Positions 62,222 through 64,000 of a stretch of DNA of 64,000 nucleotides are shown piece by piece. Origin of the DNA: Methanomassiliicoccales archaeon (GTDB lineage: Archaea > Thermoplasmatota > Thermoplasmata > Methanomassiliicoccales > JACIVX01); NCBI GenBank assembly GCA_014361295.1, contig JACIVX010000001.1, forward strand, positions 1,586,359 through 1,650,358, read 5' to 3'. A model generated the notes under the pieces. It was not told the origin of the DNA and did not search any database. It saw nothing but the letters and a program-made list of their open reading frames with translations. Numbering within the stretch: the stretch's first letter is position 1; every line of letters begins with the position of its first letter. Made by a program: the position numbers and the translations under genes.

Positions 62222-63677
62222 GAATTCCTTCCTCTGAGATCGTGATGACGACCTCCGCTTCGGGAAGGTTTGGCGAATCGATCAATCTTGCGATGCGCTT
62301 TCCACCTTTGCTTTTCCTCAAATAAATTCTGAAAGTCGCCGTGTGACCAACGATATGTCCCCCGATAGGACGTGTGGGATCGCCGAAAAAAGCGTCAGGC
62401 TTCGCTGCAACCTGGTTTGTTACAGCAATGACGGCGTTATTGACGTCCGCGAACCTCATGAGATCATGCATGTGTTTATTGAGAGTTTGTTGCCTTTCTG
62501 CGAGCGCTCCCCGGCCGATGTATTCCGCTCTGAAATGTGCGGTCAACGAGTCAACAACCATCAATCTGATCGGTCGTTCCTTCGCAAGTTCCGCTGCCTT
62601 TTCGACGAGAAGCATCTGATGATGCGAATTGTAAGCCCTTGCCACATGAATTTTCTGCAGAGTCTCGATGGGATCAAGATCAAGGGCTGTCGCCATTTGT
62701 ACAATTCTCTCTGGCCGGAATGTGTTTTCCGTATCGATGACAATGACCTCGCCCTCCAATCCACCCCTTTCGACGGGCATGGTTGCATTGACTGCGAGCT
62801 GAAAACATAGCTGAGTGTTATGGAGAATTGTTGGCAAGGATCCGCCGACGAATGAATGACCATCAGGTACTATGAAATCGTAGATGTAATCATTGTACTG
62901 ACTTCTTCGTAAAGATTTAACCCTGTCTGAGGAGATTCTTTGTTTTTTACCGAAGGATCGAAGAAGGTCGTTATAAGTGGCATTGACAACCGCAATTTTC
63001 TGATCCCTTTTGATGCGACCTGCTTGAAGCCATTGAACTCCCCCGTCAACGACGACTGGAAGCCTGTGAACCATACTCAGCGTGATCGTGCGTCCTTTTA
63101 CAGTTTCAATCTCAACGAGCTCCTTAACCCTCTCTCTGTAGATATGTGATGCGCATACTGGCGTGATCACTCCATCGATGAATCCGAGGACCCTTGTACC
63201 ACGTGTGGCAACAATCTCGCCGTTATCGAAAATCTCCTTTCCGCTTTCCTCCTCGTAAATAGCAAAAACATCTTCTATCTCGGATATTAAGGGCGATCCA
63301 TCATACTCAAAAATGACTGGTGTTTCGGCAGAAACGCACTTCCCGCTACCGAATTCCCCATAGAACTCGACAATCGATTGGGTTTCAAACCCTCCCCCCA
63401 TCAATTCGTCAAGGGCTTTAGAGCAGGAAGTCAGTTTGTGAATATTTTTTCTCCTTTCCAGGACTTGGTCTCCTGTTTCAAATCCCCCTATATCCGCTGC
63501 CTGTTTCGCTGCGGCGATGATCTTTGCGGCAGTGCTCTCCCCAATTTCCGCTATTTCGGCTAATGTCTTTGGTGATTCAACGGCGATGCTCATTAAATCC
63601 GTATAGCCAGCATCGCGCAGTTTCTCAGCAGTTGCGGGGCCAACACCCGGCAACTCCTCTAGTTTCTTCTCGGGCAT
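62214..63677 (-). CDS. radA: Recombinase RadA precursor with an internal mini-intein
   Basis: A 487-residue precursor that splices to about 313 residues. The N-terminal helix-hairpin-helix domain begins [20 protein letters not shown]. The Walker A site GEFGSGK is interrupted by the intein and continues TQLCFQL. Walker B (LMVVDSL) and the C-terminal L2 region (AVTNQV) follow. RadA forms filaments on single-stranded DNA for recombination. ATG at 63677 has a GAGGTG site and begins the family sequence; an upstream frame to 63707 adds 10 residues. Confidence 0.96.
   Translation of the reverse strand: MPEKKLEELPGVGPATAEKLRDAGYTDLMSIAVESPKTLAEIAEIGESTAAKIIAAAKQAADIGGFETGDQVLERRKNIHKLTSCSKALDELMGGGFETQSIVEFYGEFGSGKCVSAETPVIFEYDGSPLISEIEDVFAIYEEESGKEIFDNGEIVATRGTRVLGFIDGVITPVCASHIYRERVKELVEIETVKGRTITLSMVHRLPVVVDGGVQWLQAGRIKRDQKIAVVNATYNDLLRSFGKKQRISSDRVKSLRRSQYNDYIYDFIVPDGHSFVGGSLPTILHNTQLCFQLAVNATMPVERGGLEGEVIVIDTENTFRPERIVQMATALDLDPIETLQKIHVARAYNSHHQMLLVEKAAELAKERPIRLMVVDSLTAHFRAEYIGRGALAERQQTLNKHMHDLMRFADVNNAVIAVTNQVAAKPDAFFGDPTRPIGGHIVGHTATFRIYLRKSKGGKRIARLIDSPNLPEAEVVITISEEGIRD
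62817..63338 (-). mobile_element. Mini-intein (174 aa) inserted in the Walker A motif of RadA
   Basis: The intein starts with Cys (CVSAETPV, block A) directly after GEFGSGK and ends with His-Asn (LHN) before a Thr (TQLC) that acts as the +1 nucleophile. Block B looks like [14 protein letters not shown], and block F like [17 protein letters not shown]. It has no homing endonuclease domain; the middle is only about 40 residues. It interrupts the ATP-binding lysine-threonine pair, so the host protein is inactive until spliced. Confidence 0.93.
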
Positions 63678-63966
63678 TGATGCACCTCTCATATCTAATC
63701 CCACCAACCTTTATAAGATATACCCCCCGAGTTAATCGAAAGTGGGAAGTACATCGACCACGAGAATTCACGCATTTAAAAGTAGGAGCTCCATGCAATC
63801 ATATTACATAATTCGATGATTTATAGTCTCGATGCATTCCCCCTCGAAAAAAATCGAAAATCCGAGTGCCAGTACTTTTACGACTAATCCATGATGCCTT
63901 AAACAAGGTATCAAGCAATAATTTATCCAAAGGATTTTTTAATCCTCTCGCCGTTAGGGTCTCGAC
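63678..63966. other. Intergenic region between radA and the last gene
   Basis: About 290 bp between divergent genes. It contains AT-rich TATA-like runs on both strands (AATTTATCC near 63921 for the plus-strand gene). No gene or RNA is seen. Confidence 0.4.
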
Positions 63967-64000
63967 ATGGCCCGAAAAAAGAAGAAAGAAGTCATTGAAG
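63967..64000 (+). CDS. Start of an unidentified basic protein, partial
   Basis: An ATG at 63967 opens a frame whose first residues are MARKKKKEVIE, cut by the window end. A GTTAGGG-type weak ribosome site lies upstream. Too little is visible for a function. Confidence 0.5.
   Translation, partial: MARKKKKEVIE

Noticed and set aside
1-64000. CRISPR array, rRNA operon, insertion sequence or prophage
   Set aside because: No regularly spaced repeats, rRNA-like segments, transposase or phage structural genes were seen.

Overview
The window is a gene-dense archaeal chromosome segment. Archaeal identity rests on several genes: geranylgeranylglyceryl phosphate synthase with its UbiA-type partner (58.1-59.7 kb), a geranylgeranyl reductase (17.2 kb), PCNA, TFS, Alba, RadA with a mini-intein, an archaeal ATP-dependent DNA ligase, a Taw2-like tRNA enzyme, an archaeal G10 tRNA methyltransferase, and a tRNA-Leu with a bulge-helix-bulge intron. 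No methyl-CoM reductase or archaeal-type CdhA/CdhC is present in the window. The gene set would fit an anaerobic euryarchaeal or Thermoplasmatota-like lineage, but that placement is inference.

The most striking content is a Wood-Ljungdahl carbonyl-branch locus of bacterial type at 26.0-36.7 kb. On the + strand are a small ferredoxin, a RACo/AcsV-like corrinoid activator, a MetE-like zinc methyltransferase and a CooC ATPase. Converging on them on the - strand are acsAB, acsD and acsC. The CO dehydrogenase and acetyl-CoA synthase are fused in one 1358-residue reading frame, with the ligands of the C-cluster and the A-cluster all visible. The ACS half carries the N-terminal domain that archaeal CdhC lacks. 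A second nickel module (cooT-cooC) lies at 42.3-43.3 kb. No acsE is present, so the methyl donor route is open; candidates in the window are the MetE-like protein and a UroD-family zinc methyltransferase with a small partner at 51.3-52.9 kb.

Layout. 0-5.6 kb: the end of a probable FlpD/MvhD subunit, a double-length HdrD-like protein with four CCG domains, and two hdrC-hdrB pairs, apparently electron-transfer subunits of Hdr type. 5.6-12.8 kb: nadC, an mRNA-processing beta-CASP nuclease, yjbQ, small regulators and membrane proteins, TFS, PCNA and an HD hydrolase. 12.9-15.3 kb: split transketolase plus transaldolase in one overlapping operon. 15.4-25.8 kb: DNA ligase, geranylgeranyl reductase, Taw2, unknown archaeal genes, DUF835, Alba, DUF166, ferredoxin, a Bat-type HTH regulator and glutamate dehydrogenase. 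26-36.7 kb: the CODH/ACS locus. 37.5-45.5 kb: an ACT-domain protein, a PadR-controlled ABC exporter, a crotonase, cooT-cooC and cyclic 2,3-diphosphoglycerate synthetase. 45.6-48.1 kb: tRNA-Leu followed by a visibly AT-richer stretch with a PIN-domain toxin pair and a lone glutamine amidotransferase. 48.1-57.9 kb: two radical SAM proteins (one resembling tetraether lipid synthase), a second beta-CASP protein, the UroD-type methyltransferase pair, DUF169, a phenylacetate-CoA-ligase-like protein and pdxT. 58.1-64 kb: ether-lipid genes, a site-2 protease, a tRNA methyltransferase and radA.

How the parts could work together (inference): Hdr-type proteins and the small ferredoxins would supply low-potential electrons; CODH reduces CO2 to CO; the CO is joined with a methyl group from the AcsCD corrinoid protein on the fused ACS; RACo rescues inactive corrinoid; CooC and CooT mature nickel sites. 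Acetyl-CoA would then feed carbon metabolism together with the transketolase/transaldolase pathway and glutamate dehydrogenase.
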